DNA of 29,494 bases from DAOSVX01 sp964616495. Lineage in GTDB: Bacteria > Bacillota_I > Bacilli_A > RF39 > UBA660. The position numbers were made by a program, and so were the translations under genes. The DNA lies in contig CAZTRF010000008.1 of the NCBI GenBank assembly GCA_964616495.1, positions 1-29,494 on the forward strand, read 5' to 3'. Below the pieces are notes generated by a model. The model was given only the letters and a program-made list of their open reading frames with translations. It searched no databases and had not been told where the DNA came from. Positions within the stretch are counted from its first letter, which is position 1; each line of letters begins with the position of its first letter. Shown in pieces: positions 22,272 to 29,494 of the stretch.

Positions 22272-24770
22272 TTATAACTTAAAATCAGAAATAAAGTCAT
22301 CAATTGTCAATTCTTCTATTTCTCCTGGTTCATGATTAGTAATTGTTTCTTCTAAAGACTCTTTCGGTTCTTTTTTAAAATTATCACTTTTTGTAATTTC
22401 AACTACTTTAAAAACACTAGTAATGGTTTTTTTGGTTAAAATACTTCCCGTACTTTGTAAATCCATTATTGAAATATCACTATTTTTGATAATTTCAATA
22501 TCTTCATCTTTTTTTAGCCCAAATTCATCCTTAGAATTACTTAAATAAGCAGCTATAACATAATAAGGATTGGCTTTAATATTTTTCAATAAACGATATC
22601 CTTTTTTAGCCCTATTTAATGATTCTAAATCATTTGTTTTAATTCTTTTAGCAGTTTTATTATTAGTAAAGATATTTAAATATTCTTTGCTTTCATAAGA
22701 TAGGCCATTTATTAGGTAGTCATCTTTTAAGTTCATTCCCTTTACACCACTAGATTTTAATCCCGTAATAGGTATCTGGTTGCTATCAAATAAAAGATAA
22801 AAGCCATTATAACTAATACTTAAAGCATTTTTATAACAAGTAGAGACCGATACTAATTCATCATTTGTTTTTAACTTAATAGCAGTCATTAACTTTTTTA
22901 CTCTTGATGGAACTAATAATTTATCTTCTAGACGCTTTACTAAGCCATTTTTAGTAAACAATACTAGGTCTTTATTATTAGGAAGAAGAGCCTTTATTAC
23001 TTTTTCTCCTTCACTTAAAGGTACTAAGTTACTTAAATGTTTACCTAATTCTTTCCATTTAGCATCATATATTTGATGAACTGATAAAGCAATATAATTT
23101 CCAAAATTAGTAAATATAATAATATTATCTAGAGTATTTAATTCAAACTTTCCAATAACATAGTCTCCAACTTTTAATCCTGGTAACTCTTCGCTACTAG
23201 CATATGATTTCATACTAGTTCTTTTAATATAACCTTCATTAGAAACTACTACCATAACATTTTCTTTAGTAATTAAATCTTTTTGTTCAATTTTTATTTC
23301 TGTAATAGTATCCTTTATTTCGGTTCTTCTTGGAATAGCATATTCTTTTTTGATTTTCTTTAACTCATATTTCATTACTTCTTTTAATTTTTCAGGATCA
23401 GCTAGAATACTTTCTAAGGCACTAATATATTTTTTTAATTCAGCTAATTTACTTTCTAATTCAGTAACATCAGTATTAGTTAGTTTGTATAACTGTAACA
23501 TAACAATAGCGTCGGCCTGTTCCATAGTAAAATCATATTTTTTAACTAAATTTTCTTTAGCATCTAGTTTGTTTTTGCTAGCTCTAATAGTTGCTATAAC
23601 TTCATCTAAGATAGATAAAGCCTTTACTAAGCCTTCAGTAATATGTAAATCTTTTTTATATAAAGCTAGATCAAACTCAGTCCTTTTAGTAATTACTTCT
23701 CTCTGATGATCAATATAAGCATCTAATATAGGTAAAATACCCAGTACCATTGGTCTTCTATTAACAATAGCAACCATATTATAGGCATATGATATTTGTA
23801 ACTCAGTATTTTTAAGTAAATAATTCAAAATTAGTTCTTTATTAGCATTTGGTTTAAAGTCAATAACTATACTTAACCCATCTTTATCGGATTCATCTCT
23901 TACTTCAGAAATTCCTTCTATTTTTTTATCAATTCTAATTTCGTCCATTTTTTTAACTAACAAGGCTTTATTAACATCAAAAGGAATCTCAGATATTATC
24001 ATTTGATCTTTACCTTTGGCTTTTTTAAATTCAATTTTACTTTTAACGATTATTTTACCTTTACCACTAGTAAATGATTCAATAATTCCGTCTTTTCCTT
24101 CTACTACTCCACCAGTTGGAAAATCAGGACCTTTTACAATCTCTAAAATAGTATCTAATCGACAATTAGGAGATTCAATTCTTTTTATAGTAGCATCAAT
24201 TATTTCTCCCAAGTTATGAGTGGGAATATTTGTAGCATATCCAGCGCTTATTCCATTAGCTCCATTAACTAAAAGATTAGGAAATTTTGCAGGTAAGACC
24301 GTTGGTTCATACTCAGTATCATCATAATTAGGAGTCCATTTAACTGTTCCTTTATCAATATCTTTTAATAGTTCATTACTTATTTTTTCTAGTCGTGCCT
24401 CGGTATAACGACTAGCAGCTGCTGGATCTCCATCCATTGATCCATTATTTCCTTGAATATAAATATATGGAGTATTTTGTTTCCACCATTGGCTCATTCT
24501 AACCATAGCTTCATAAATCGAAGAATCTCCATGAGGATGAAAATTACCCATAACGTTTCCAACCGTTTTAGCACACTTTCTAGTTGGTTTATCATAAGTG
24601 TTATGATCTTTGTACATACAATAAAGAATTCGTCTCTGAACAGGCTTTAAGCCATCCCTAACGTCGGGTATAGCTCGATCTTGAATGATTGTCTTGGCAT
24701 ATCTACCAAAGCGTTCACCCATAATTTCTTCTAAGCTATAATCATGTATTCTATCAATAACATCTTGCAT
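22272..24770 (-). CDS. parC: DNA topoisomerase IV subunit A
   Basis: 832 residues. ParC cuts and rejoins DNA in the decatenating topoisomerase. Motifs: FGRYAKTIIQDRAIPDVRDG, NFHPHGDSSIYEAM and the catalytic tyrosine Tyr122 in AASRYTEARL. The C-terminal beta-pinwheel lacks the GyrA box and identifies ParC rather than GyrA. At the quinolone-determining positions it has Ser83 and Glu87, the susceptible-type residues. A GTG nine bases upstream overlaps the AAGGAGTGA site, so the ATG at 24768-24770 is taken as the start, 6 bases after that site. It follows parE with a 12-base gap, a normal operon. Confidence 0.96.
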   Translation of the reverse strand: MQDVIDRIHDYSLEEIMGERFGRYAKTIIQDRAIPDVRDGLKPVQRRILYCMYKDHNTYDKPTRKCAKTVGNVMGNFHPHGDSSIYEAMVRMSQWWKQNTPYIYIQGNNGSMDGDPAAASRYTEARLEKISNELLKDIDKGTVKWTPNYDDTEYEPTVLPAKFPNLLVNGANGISAGYATNIPTHNLGEIIDATIKRIESPNCRLDTILEIVKGPDFPTGGVVEGKDGIIESFTSGKGKIIVKSKIEFKKAKGKDQMIISEIPFDVNKALLVKKMDEIRIDKKIEGISEVRDESDKDGLSIVIDFKPNANKELILNYLLKNTELQISYAYNMVAIVNRRPMVLGILPILDAYIDHQREVITKRTEFDLALYKKDLHITEGLVKALSILDEVIATIRASKNKLDAKENLVKKYDFTMEQADAIVMLQLYKLTNTDVTELESKLAELKKYISALESILADPEKLKEVMKYELKKIKKEYAIPRRTEIKDTITEIKIEQKDLITKENVMVVVSNEGYIKRTSMKSYASSEELPGLKVGDYVIGKFELNTLDNIIIFTNFGNYIALSVHQIYDAKWKELGKHLSNLVPLSEGEKVIKALLPNNKDLVLFTKNGLVKRLEDKLLVPSRVKKLMTAIKLKTNDELVSVSTCYKNALSISYNGFYLLFDSNQIPITGLKSSGVKGMNLKDDYLINGLSYESKEYLNIFTNNKTAKRIKTNDLESLNRAKKGYRLLKNIKANPYYVIAAYLSNSKDEFGLKKDEDIEIIKNSDISIMDLQSTGSILTKKTITSVFKVVEITKSDNFKKEPKESLEETITNHEPGEIEELTIDDFISDFKL

Positions 24771-24782
24771 ATATTTCACTCC

Positions 24783-26693
24783 TTATTTAATATCAAAATT
24801 ATCTTCCATAGTAAATTCAACATTTTCGTTAATCCACTCTTTTCGGGGTTCTACCTTATCTCCCATTAAAACACTTACTCTTTTTTCAGCTAGTGAAGCA
24901 TCATTAATAGTTACTTTTATTAAATTCCTAGTAGCTGGATTCATTGTTGTTTCCCATAATTGTTCTGAATTCATTTCCCCTAATCCTTTATACCTTGAAA
25001 TACTAGGCCTTCCAGAATTATTTTTGACTATTTCATTCCATTCATTTTCATCCCAAGCATAAAAATGCTTTTTTCCATAATCTATTTTATATAAAGGCGG
25101 TAATGCTATATATAACTTACCCGATTCTATTAAAGGTCTCATATAGCGATAAAAGAAGGTTAAAAGCAGGATTTGAATATGAGCTCCATCATCATCGGCA
25201 TCGGTCATAATAATTATTTTATCATAATTAGAGTCTTCCACCATAAAATTTGATCCTAACCCGGCTCCAATAGTATGAATCATTGTATTAATTTCTTCAT
25301 TTTTTAAAATTTCTTCGACATTGGCTTTTTCGGTATTAATAACTTTTCCCCTTAAAGGTAAAATAGCTTGGAACTTACGATCACGTCCCCCTTTGGCACT
25401 GCCTCCCGCACTATCCCCTTCTACTAAAAATAATTCATTAATAGCAGGATTTTTTGATTGAGCCGGAGCCAACTTCCCTGAAAGATTTTTCTCAATCTTA
25501 CTTTTACTTTTTCCATTACGGGCTTCTTCTCTAGCCTTACGAGCTGCCTCTCTAGCTATTTTACTCCTAGCCGCTTTTTCAATAATATTTAAAGCTATTT
25601 CTCGATTTTCCTCTAAAAAGAATTTTAACTTTTCATAAACAATGCTTTCCGTAATACTACGAGCTTCAGGAGTACCTAGTTTCCCTTTAGTTTGTCCTTC
25701 AAATTGTAATTTATCTTCTCTAATTTTCAAACTAATAATTGCACTAAGACCTTCTCGCACATCGCTGCCTTCAAAAGTAGTATCTTTTCCTTTAATAACT
25801 CCATTAGTTTTGGCATAATCATTAAAAGCTTTTGTAAGACCAGTCTTAAAACCTACTTCGTGACTTCCACCATCAATAGTTTTAACATTATTAACAAAAG
25901 AAATAATATTTTCATTATAAGTATCAGTATATTGCATAGCAACATTAACTTCTATTTCATTTTTAGTATCGGTAAAACTAAAAGGCTTATGAAGTACAAC
26001 TTTATCTTCATTCATATATTCAACAAACTCTATTAAGCCTTTTTCATAATGATAAGTAACTTCTTTTTCATCTTCAATGTCACAAATAGTGGCCTTTAAA
26101 CCATCAATCAAAAAAGCATTCTCCTGCATTCTTTCACAAATAGTTGTATAACTAAAAGAACAGTTTTTAAATATTTCAGAATCCGGTAGAAAAGTTACTA
26201 TTGTTCCAGTCTTATTGCTTTTACCAATAGTATGCAAAGGAATATCCACTTTTCCCCCATTTTTAAATCTAATATTTGATACTAAACCATCTTTGTAAAT
26301 GGTTACTTCCATATATTTTGATAAAGCATTAACAACACTGGCTCCAACTCCATGAAGTCCACCTGACACTTTATATCCACTACTCTCAAATTTTCCTCCG
26401 GCATGTAAAACCGTATAAACAACTTCAGGAGTGCTTTTACCACTCGCATGTTTCCCAATAGGAACCCCTCTACCATGATCTTCTACAGTTAGACTATTAT
26501 CTTTATTAATAGTTACTTTAATTTCGTCTCCATACCCGTTTATTATTTCATCAATGGCATTATCAATAATTTCCCATGCCAAATGATGCATTCCTCTTTT
26601 ATCGGTAGAACCAATGTACATTCCAGGACGTTTTCTGACAGCATCGAGACCTTCTAATATTTTTATTGAGCTTTCATCATATTTTGTTGCCAC
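24783..26693 (-). CDS. parE: DNA topoisomerase IV subunit B
   Basis: 636 residues, normal ParE length. The GHKL ATPase domain begins KILEGLDAVRKRPGMYIGST, with EIIDNAIDE and the GGLHGVGASVVNAL lid. The Toprim domain has VEGDSAGGSAKGG and MTDADDDGAHIQ. The phrases LPLRGKVINTEKAN and IALPPLYKI favour ParE over GyrB. The start codon is GTG (26691-26693), 7 bases after GGTGA; no better ATG is available. The promoter at 26712-26739 lies inside the terminator of the upstream gene. Confidence 0.96.
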   Translation of the reverse strand: MATKYDESSIKILEGLDAVRKRPGMYIGSTDKRGMHHLAWEIIDNAIDEIINGYGDEIKVTINKDNSLTVEDHGRGVPIGKHASGKSTPEVVYTVLHAGGKFESSGYKVSGGLHGVGASVVNALSKYMEVTIYKDGLVSNIRFKNGGKVDIPLHTIGKSNKTGTIVTFLPDSEIFKNCSFSYTTICERMQENAFLIDGLKATICDIEDEKEVTYHYEKGLIEFVEYMNEDKVVLHKPFSFTDTKNEIEVNVAMQYTDTYNENIISFVNNVKTIDGGSHEVGFKTGLTKAFNDYAKTNGVIKGKDTTFEGSDVREGLSAIISLKIREDKLQFEGQTKGKLGTPEARSITESIVYEKLKFFLEENREIALNIIEKAARSKIAREAARKAREEARNGKSKSKIEKNLSGKLAPAQSKNPAINELFLVEGDSAGGSAKGGRDRKFQAILPLRGKVINTEKANVEEILKNEEINTMIHTIGAGLGSNFMVEDSNYDKIIIMTDADDDGAHIQILLLTFFYRYMRPLIESGKLYIALPPLYKIDYGKKHFYAWDENEWNEIVKNNSGRPSISRYKGLGEMNSEQLWETTMNPATRNLIKVTINDASLAEKRVSVLMGDKVEPRKEWINENVEFTMEDNFDIK

Positions 26694-26711
26694 TTTATAA
26701 TCACCATTAAA

Positions 26712-26739
26712 ATTATATCATAAAAAAAAGAACTGTTAA
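26712..26739 (-). promoter_or_regulatory. parE promoter overlapping a terminator
   Basis: TTAACA (26739-26734), 16-base spacer, TATAAT (26717-26712) with extended TGA. The -35 lies in the loop and right arm of the terminator hairpin, and the U-run is the spacer. Confidence 0.65.
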
Positions 26740-26747
26740 AGTTCTTA
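26721..26747 (-). terminator. Intrinsic terminator of the Pro/Glu-rich membrane protein gene
   Basis: AAGAACT and AGTTCTT form a 7-bp stem around TTAAC, followed by a run of Us on the minus strand. The stop codon lies just inside the hairpin. Confidence 0.85.
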
Positions 26748-27554
26748 TTTATCTTCATTTAGCTTCGGCATTTCAATTGTTTCATCAGATACCGTGAATA
26801 ATGCTGGCTTTTCTTCTACTGGTAATGCTGCTGCTTCTAAATCAACCGGTTCTTCCATTGGCTCAGGAATTACTGAAGTAACTTCTGAAATAGGAGCATT
26901 TTCTAAAACAATTGGCTCCTCTTTTTGTTCGGGTAGAACAATTGACTCTGGCTCAGGAGCTATAGTTAATACTGGCTCAGAGCTCATTTCTATTGGATCA
27001 TTAACAACCATTTCTGGGCTACTGCTAATTGGATCTACTGGCATTGAAGGCTCTTCAATAACTGGCATTGCTAATACCGGCTCCTCATTAGTTGGCATTA
27101 CCGTTGGCTCTAAGCTAATTGGTTGATCAGGTACAACCGGTTCTGGAATGCTAATTGGTTCTGGTTCAATTACGGGAACTGAACTTGGCATAGGAGTATC
27201 AATTGAAGCAGTTACTGGTTCATAATTAGTTACTGGAGCATTATTGTTAATTGACAAATCTTCAGGTTTAAATTCCTTAGTTTCTTCTAAAGAAGTCTCC
27301 ACAGAATTTTCCATAATTGGTTCAGTAACCGGAGTTTGTTCAATACTTCCTATAGTTTGTTCTCCAGCAAGCGAATTATTTTCAATACTTGATGGAATTG
27401 GAGCTGTAGATTCTTCCGTTGTTGCCATTAGCTCTGCTTTCTTTTTTCTTCCTGATAATAATACAATAATAAATAAAACTACTAAGATAACTAATACTGC
27501 AACAAGTCCATAAACAAAGAACTCATTTTCGTATAATTTATTTAGAAATTCCAT
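26745..27554 (-). CDS. Single-pass membrane protein with a Pro/Glu/Ser-rich tail, function unknown
   Basis: The start is ATG at 27552-27554 (EFLNKLYENEFFVYG), 3 bases after AAGGTGGTGAT. An in-frame ATG 27 bases earlier lacks a ribosome site. About 269 residues. One membrane segment (10-33, FVYGLVAVLVILVVLFIIVLL) is followed by a basic GRKKKAE stop-transfer signal, so the long tail is predicted to be cytoplasmic. The tail is a low-complexity string of short units of the type EEP(V/I/S) and PEP(V/I/E), very acidic and proline-rich, without any folded domain. I do not recognise a family; the layout recalls membrane-anchored scaffolds. It lies between the HD-GYP gene and parE. Confidence 0.8.
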   Translation of the reverse strand: MEFLNKLYENEFFVYGLVAVLVILVVLFIIVLLSGRKKKAELMATTEESTAPIPSSIENNSLAGEQTIGSIEQTPVTEPIMENSVETSLEETKEFKPEDLSINNNAPVTNYEPVTASIDTPMPSSVPVIEPEPISIPEPVVPDQPISLEPTVMPTNEEPVLAMPVIEEPSMPVDPISSSPEMVVNDPIEMSSEPVLTIAPEPESIVLPEQKEEPIVLENAPISEVTSVIPEPMEEPVDLEAAALPVEEKPALFTVSDETIEMPKLNEDK

Positions 27555-27581
27555 TTTATCACCACCTTTTATTCTATACAT

Positions 27582-27610
27582 AGGATATCATAATATATTT
27601 TTAATATCAA
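27582..27610 (-). promoter_or_regulatory. Promoter of the Pro/Glu-rich membrane protein gene
   Basis: TTGATA (27610-27605), 17-base spacer, TATCCT (27587-27582) with extended TGA. The -35 includes the stop codon of the HD-GYP gene. Confidence 0.6.
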
Positions 27611-28488
27611 GTAAAATTTAAGCGAGGAATCATTTTTAAATTAATAAACTTTTGAACTAGTAAAGGATCATATAACATTCCTTTACCACCTCTATCTAAT
27701 GATATGCTGCATCTCTGAAGTTCATACAAACTTTCTTCAATACCGATCTTTTCCTTATAACTTCTTTTAGTAGTTAAAGCATCATAAGAGTCAACTAAAC
27801 TAATAATTCTCGATTCTAAAGATATTTCTTCTCCTTTTAAATGACTAGGATATCCTGAGCCATCATATCTTTCATGATGGGCTCTAATTATTTCTTTAAT
27901 ATCTTCTTTAACTACATTGCCGCCAATAATAGGATGGGCTTTAATAATATCAAATTCTTTATCGGTTAATTTGCCTTTTTTAGTAAGTATCTCCTTAGGA
28001 ATACCGCTTTTTCCAATATCATGTAATAAAGCAGCAGTATATAATTTTTTTAAACGATCACCTTGAAACCCTAATTTTTTACCAAAATAAGAACTTTCAT
28101 TAGCTACTCTAATACTATGATTTAATTCATGATAATTTAAGTGTCCTTTTTCATGGGCATTATTTAATAAAATAAGAGCATCATTATAATCTTTGCTATT
28201 ATTTACCGCATTTCTTATTGAACTAGTTATTAAAGATACTAATCTTTCAATATTTTGCTGGTACTCTTCATAAATATAAAAAGGAATATTAATATTTCTT
28301 AAAAACTTTTTCATAGTTGGAGTTAATTTATCATTGCTAATAAAAACATCAACATTTATAAAAGAACTAATTAAATTTTTTAGGTCTACTTTTTTAAAAG
28401 AAAAAATATTATCAAATTTTAAATCTAATAATTCGATTTCGTGACTATTTAAACCAGATATTCCAATTATAAAATTCCTTTTTGTCAT
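27607..28488 (-). CDS. HD-GYP domain phosphohydrolase
   Basis: 293 residues. The C-terminal HD-GYP domain (about 112-290) contains His124, the metal pair HDIGK (156-160), His185 and the signature HHERYDGSGYP (204-214). Such domains degrade cyclic di-GMP or related cyclic dinucleotides, so a role in second-messenger turnover is expected. The N-terminal 100 residues alternate strands and helices, like a degenerate receiver domain (FIIGISG, VDVFIS, IPFYIYEE), but lack clear phospho-acceptor residues. No membrane segment. Transcribed from its own extended -10 (TGATAAAAT, 28516-28508), which adjoins the T-run of the upstream terminator. Confidence 0.9.
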   Translation of the reverse strand: MTKRNFIIGISGLNSHEIELLDLKFDNIFSFKKVDLKNLISSFINVDVFISNDKLTPTMKKFLRNINIPFYIYEEYQQNIERLVSLITSSIRNAVNNSKDYNDALILLNNAHEKGHLNYHELNHSIRVANESSYFGKKLGFQGDRLKKLYTAALLHDIGKSGIPKEILTKKGKLTDKEFDIIKAHPIIGGNVVKEDIKEIIRAHHERYDGSGYPSHLKGEEISLESRIISLVDSYDALTTKRSYKEKIGIEESLYELQRCSISLDRGGKGMLYDPLLVQKFINLKMIPRLNFT

Positions 28489-28507
28489 AACAGCCTCCTA
28501 TATTAAT

Positions 28508-28516
28508 ATTTTATCA
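28508..28516 (-). promoter_or_regulatory. Extended -10 promoter of the HD-GYP gene
   Basis: TGATAAAAT on the minus strand, 4 bases after the T-run of the terminator at 28521-28550. No good -35. Confidence 0.45.
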
Positions 28517-28518
28517 TA

Positions 28519-28550
28519 ATAAAAAGGTTATTTCTTTATTAGAAATAACC
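28519..28550 (-). terminator. Intrinsic terminator after the Cys-rich membrane protein gene
   Basis: GGTTATTTCT and AGAAATAACC form a perfect 10-bp stem around a 5-base loop, followed by UUUUUAUU on the minus strand. Confidence 0.92.
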
Positions 28551-28568
28551 CTTTACGCAACTTTACAA

Positions 28569-28967
28569 CTAATCTGTAACTTCTTTGTCACAAATGCTTT
28601 TTGTCCAGAATGGTCCAAATTCAGTAGCTCCATTATAGTTATGTTTATTATTACTACAATGATAATTGTAAACTTTGTAACCTAATCCAGTACAAACTTC
28701 GGCAGTTCCAGTTCCACTTTTAATTGTGGTTTTTTTAATACAGAAGATTGGATCTTTCTCGTTTTGAACTTTGATAAAGTCAATAACACAAAGAGCCATC
28801 CATCCAAGAACTACAACCCATAGAATGACATTAACTATTTTCCCAAATAAAGTTCTTTCTCCTCTTTTGTTTTTCTTTTCCTGCTTAACAAGATTTTTCT
28901 TTTCTTCTTCAGTAAGAATTTCTTTTTTTGTTTCTTCTACATCAACTTTTTTCTCTGGTTTACTCAT
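28569..28967 (-). CDS. Membrane protein with a cysteine-rich external tail, function unknown
   Basis: 132 residues. The first 40 are a Lys/Glu-rich cytoplasmic helix (KKEILTEEEKKNLVKQEKK). A membrane segment follows (43-64, IVNVILWVVVLGWMALCVID), then about 65 residues outside with four cysteines (Cys76, Cys92, Cys104, Cys126) that could form two disulfides. There is no signal peptidase site. A strong GGAGGAG site precedes the ATG. It follows the PH-domain gene by 12 bases and is likely cotranscribed. I do not recognise a family. Confidence 0.82.
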   Translation of the reverse strand: MSKPEKKVDVEETKKEILTEEEKKNLVKQEKKNKRGERTLFGKIVNVILWVVVLGWMALCVIDFIKVQNEKDPIFCIKKTTIKSGTGTAEVCTGLGYKVYNYHCSNNKHNYNGATEFGPFWTKSICDKEVTD

Positions 28968-28979
28968 ACTTTCTCCTCC

Positions 28980-29432
28980 TTAATCTAAATTAAAATCATT
29001 ATTAATAAGTCTGTTTATTTCGTTTAGATCTGATTTTTGATTAGTAATATATTTTTGAATAACATTATATAAAACACGAAGTCTCATTTTATCAGAACCT
29101 GTCATCCTAACAAATTTTATTCTAAGCGGATACCCACTATTTAAAAATAGTGACATCTCTGCTGATGAAGGTCTAAAAACAATAGATGCTGATGAAATAG
29201 TACTATAGGGTATTGTAAATATTTCTCTTGTACTATCTAAAGTCATCTTCTTATCAAATAATACTATCTTTTTATCGGTAAATAATCCATGATCTCTCAT
29301 TGTTTTATATGCCGCCAATACTTTTTCATCTTCAAAAACATAATCTAAAACATATTTTGGCAATGCTTTAATTTCGATATTTTTTGAAAAGTTAAAATAT
29401 TTAGCAATTTCTTTATATTTTATATATGCCAT
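28980..29432 (-). CDS. Bacterial PH-domain protein
   Basis: 150 residues. The order DEKVLAAYKTMRDHGLFTDKK, then REIFTIPYSTISSASIVF, then SLFLNSGYPLRIKFVRM and a final helix fits the bacterial PH-like domain (bPH_1/YvbH-like) seen in small cytoplasmic Firmicutes proteins of unknown role. The protein is the domain plus short ends. The ATG follows AGGTGAT, and an extended -10 TGTTATAAT lies directly upstream near 29450, so the leader is very short. First gene of a two-gene unit with the Cys-rich membrane protein. Confidence 0.85.
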   Translation of the reverse strand: MAYIKYKEIAKYFNFSKNIEIKALPKYVLDYVFEDEKVLAAYKTMRDHGLFTDKKIVLFDKKMTLDSTREIFTIPYSTISSASIVFRPSSAEMSLFLNSGYPLRIKFVRMTGSDKMRLRVLYNVIQKYITNQKSDLNEINRLINNDFNLD

Positions 29433-29494
29433 TTCATATCACCTACACTATTATAACAAATATTTAAGAGAAAAGCGAATAATTATTATATTCG

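Noticed and set aside
26794..27126. Plus-strand open frame rich in Gly and Ser
   Set aside because: Mirror of the Pro/Glu repeat region on the minus strand; no ribosome site.
29476..29494. Inverted repeat CGAATA/TATTCG at the right edge
   Set aside because: Short, cut by the window edge, and not near a recognisable promoter element.
1..29494. CRISPR arrays, insertion sequences, phage genes
   Set aside because: No regularly spaced repeats, transposase, integrase or terminal inverted repeats were seen; RhuM alone is not proof of a mobile element.

Overview
This is a strongly AT-rich stretch of a low-GC Gram-positive (Firmicutes/Bacilli) chromosome. TGA is read as stop (sufU, rimM and the HD-GYP gene end in TGA), so the code is standard. 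Extended -10 promoters (TGnTATAAT), very tight gene packing, prepilin-like proteins and a small set of sporulation genes suggest an uncultured gut lineage near the Erysipelotrichales/RF39-type Bacilli. That placement is an inference, not something the sequence proves. Ten Ns inside trmD show that this is a draft assembly.

Layout from left to right. Nearly all genes lie on the minus strand. 1-1000: a RhuM-family gene cut by the window edge, preceded by a GNAT acetyltransferase. 1000-2000: rplS-lepB with a consensus promoter and a probable L19 leader. 2000-4320: a DUF1292 protein and a large, unrecognised helical-repeat protein in one operon. 4379-7318: an RNA-modification operon (YgjP-like metallopeptidase, TrmH-type methyltransferase, rimM, trmD, hypothetical). 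7402-10438: a reduced SUF iron-sulfur operon (sufC, a half-size SufB/D-like protein, sufS, sufU) with no sufB. 10496-14379: an ABC exporter pair (NatA/NatB type) in an operon with a membrane-anchored amidase. 14518-16421, plus strand: spoIIIAH (broken by an early stop codon), gerE, gerM and tRNA-Arg(UCU). 16478-19411: efp, rpmG and a class B penicillin-binding protein. 19463-22206: a DUF2624-like gene, nfo, and two prepilin-like genes flanking ylbD-ylbE. 22272-26693: topoisomerase IV, parE-parC. 26745-29432: a Pro/Glu-rich membrane protein, an HD-GYP phosphohydrolase, a Cys-rich membrane protein and a bacterial PH-domain protein.

The genes are mainly housekeeping: translation, tRNA/rRNA modification, Fe-S assembly, DNA topology and repair, and the cell wall. 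To these is added a sporulation layer of spoIIIAH, gerE, gerM and ylbD. The observations most worth a second look are as follows. (1) A CAA-to-TAA-like stop sits at codon 5 of spoIIIAH. (2) Perfect inverted repeats bury the ribosome binding sites of gerE and ylbD, and in both the intervening loop carries the same CATAAAATA box, which resembles a mother-cell sigma -10. This could silence read-through transcripts while allowing translation of transcripts started inside the loop. (3) The SufB/D subunit is reduced to about the core domain. (4) Several genes start from a promoter embedded in the terminator of the gene before. (5) The 687-residue repeat protein has no function I can assign.
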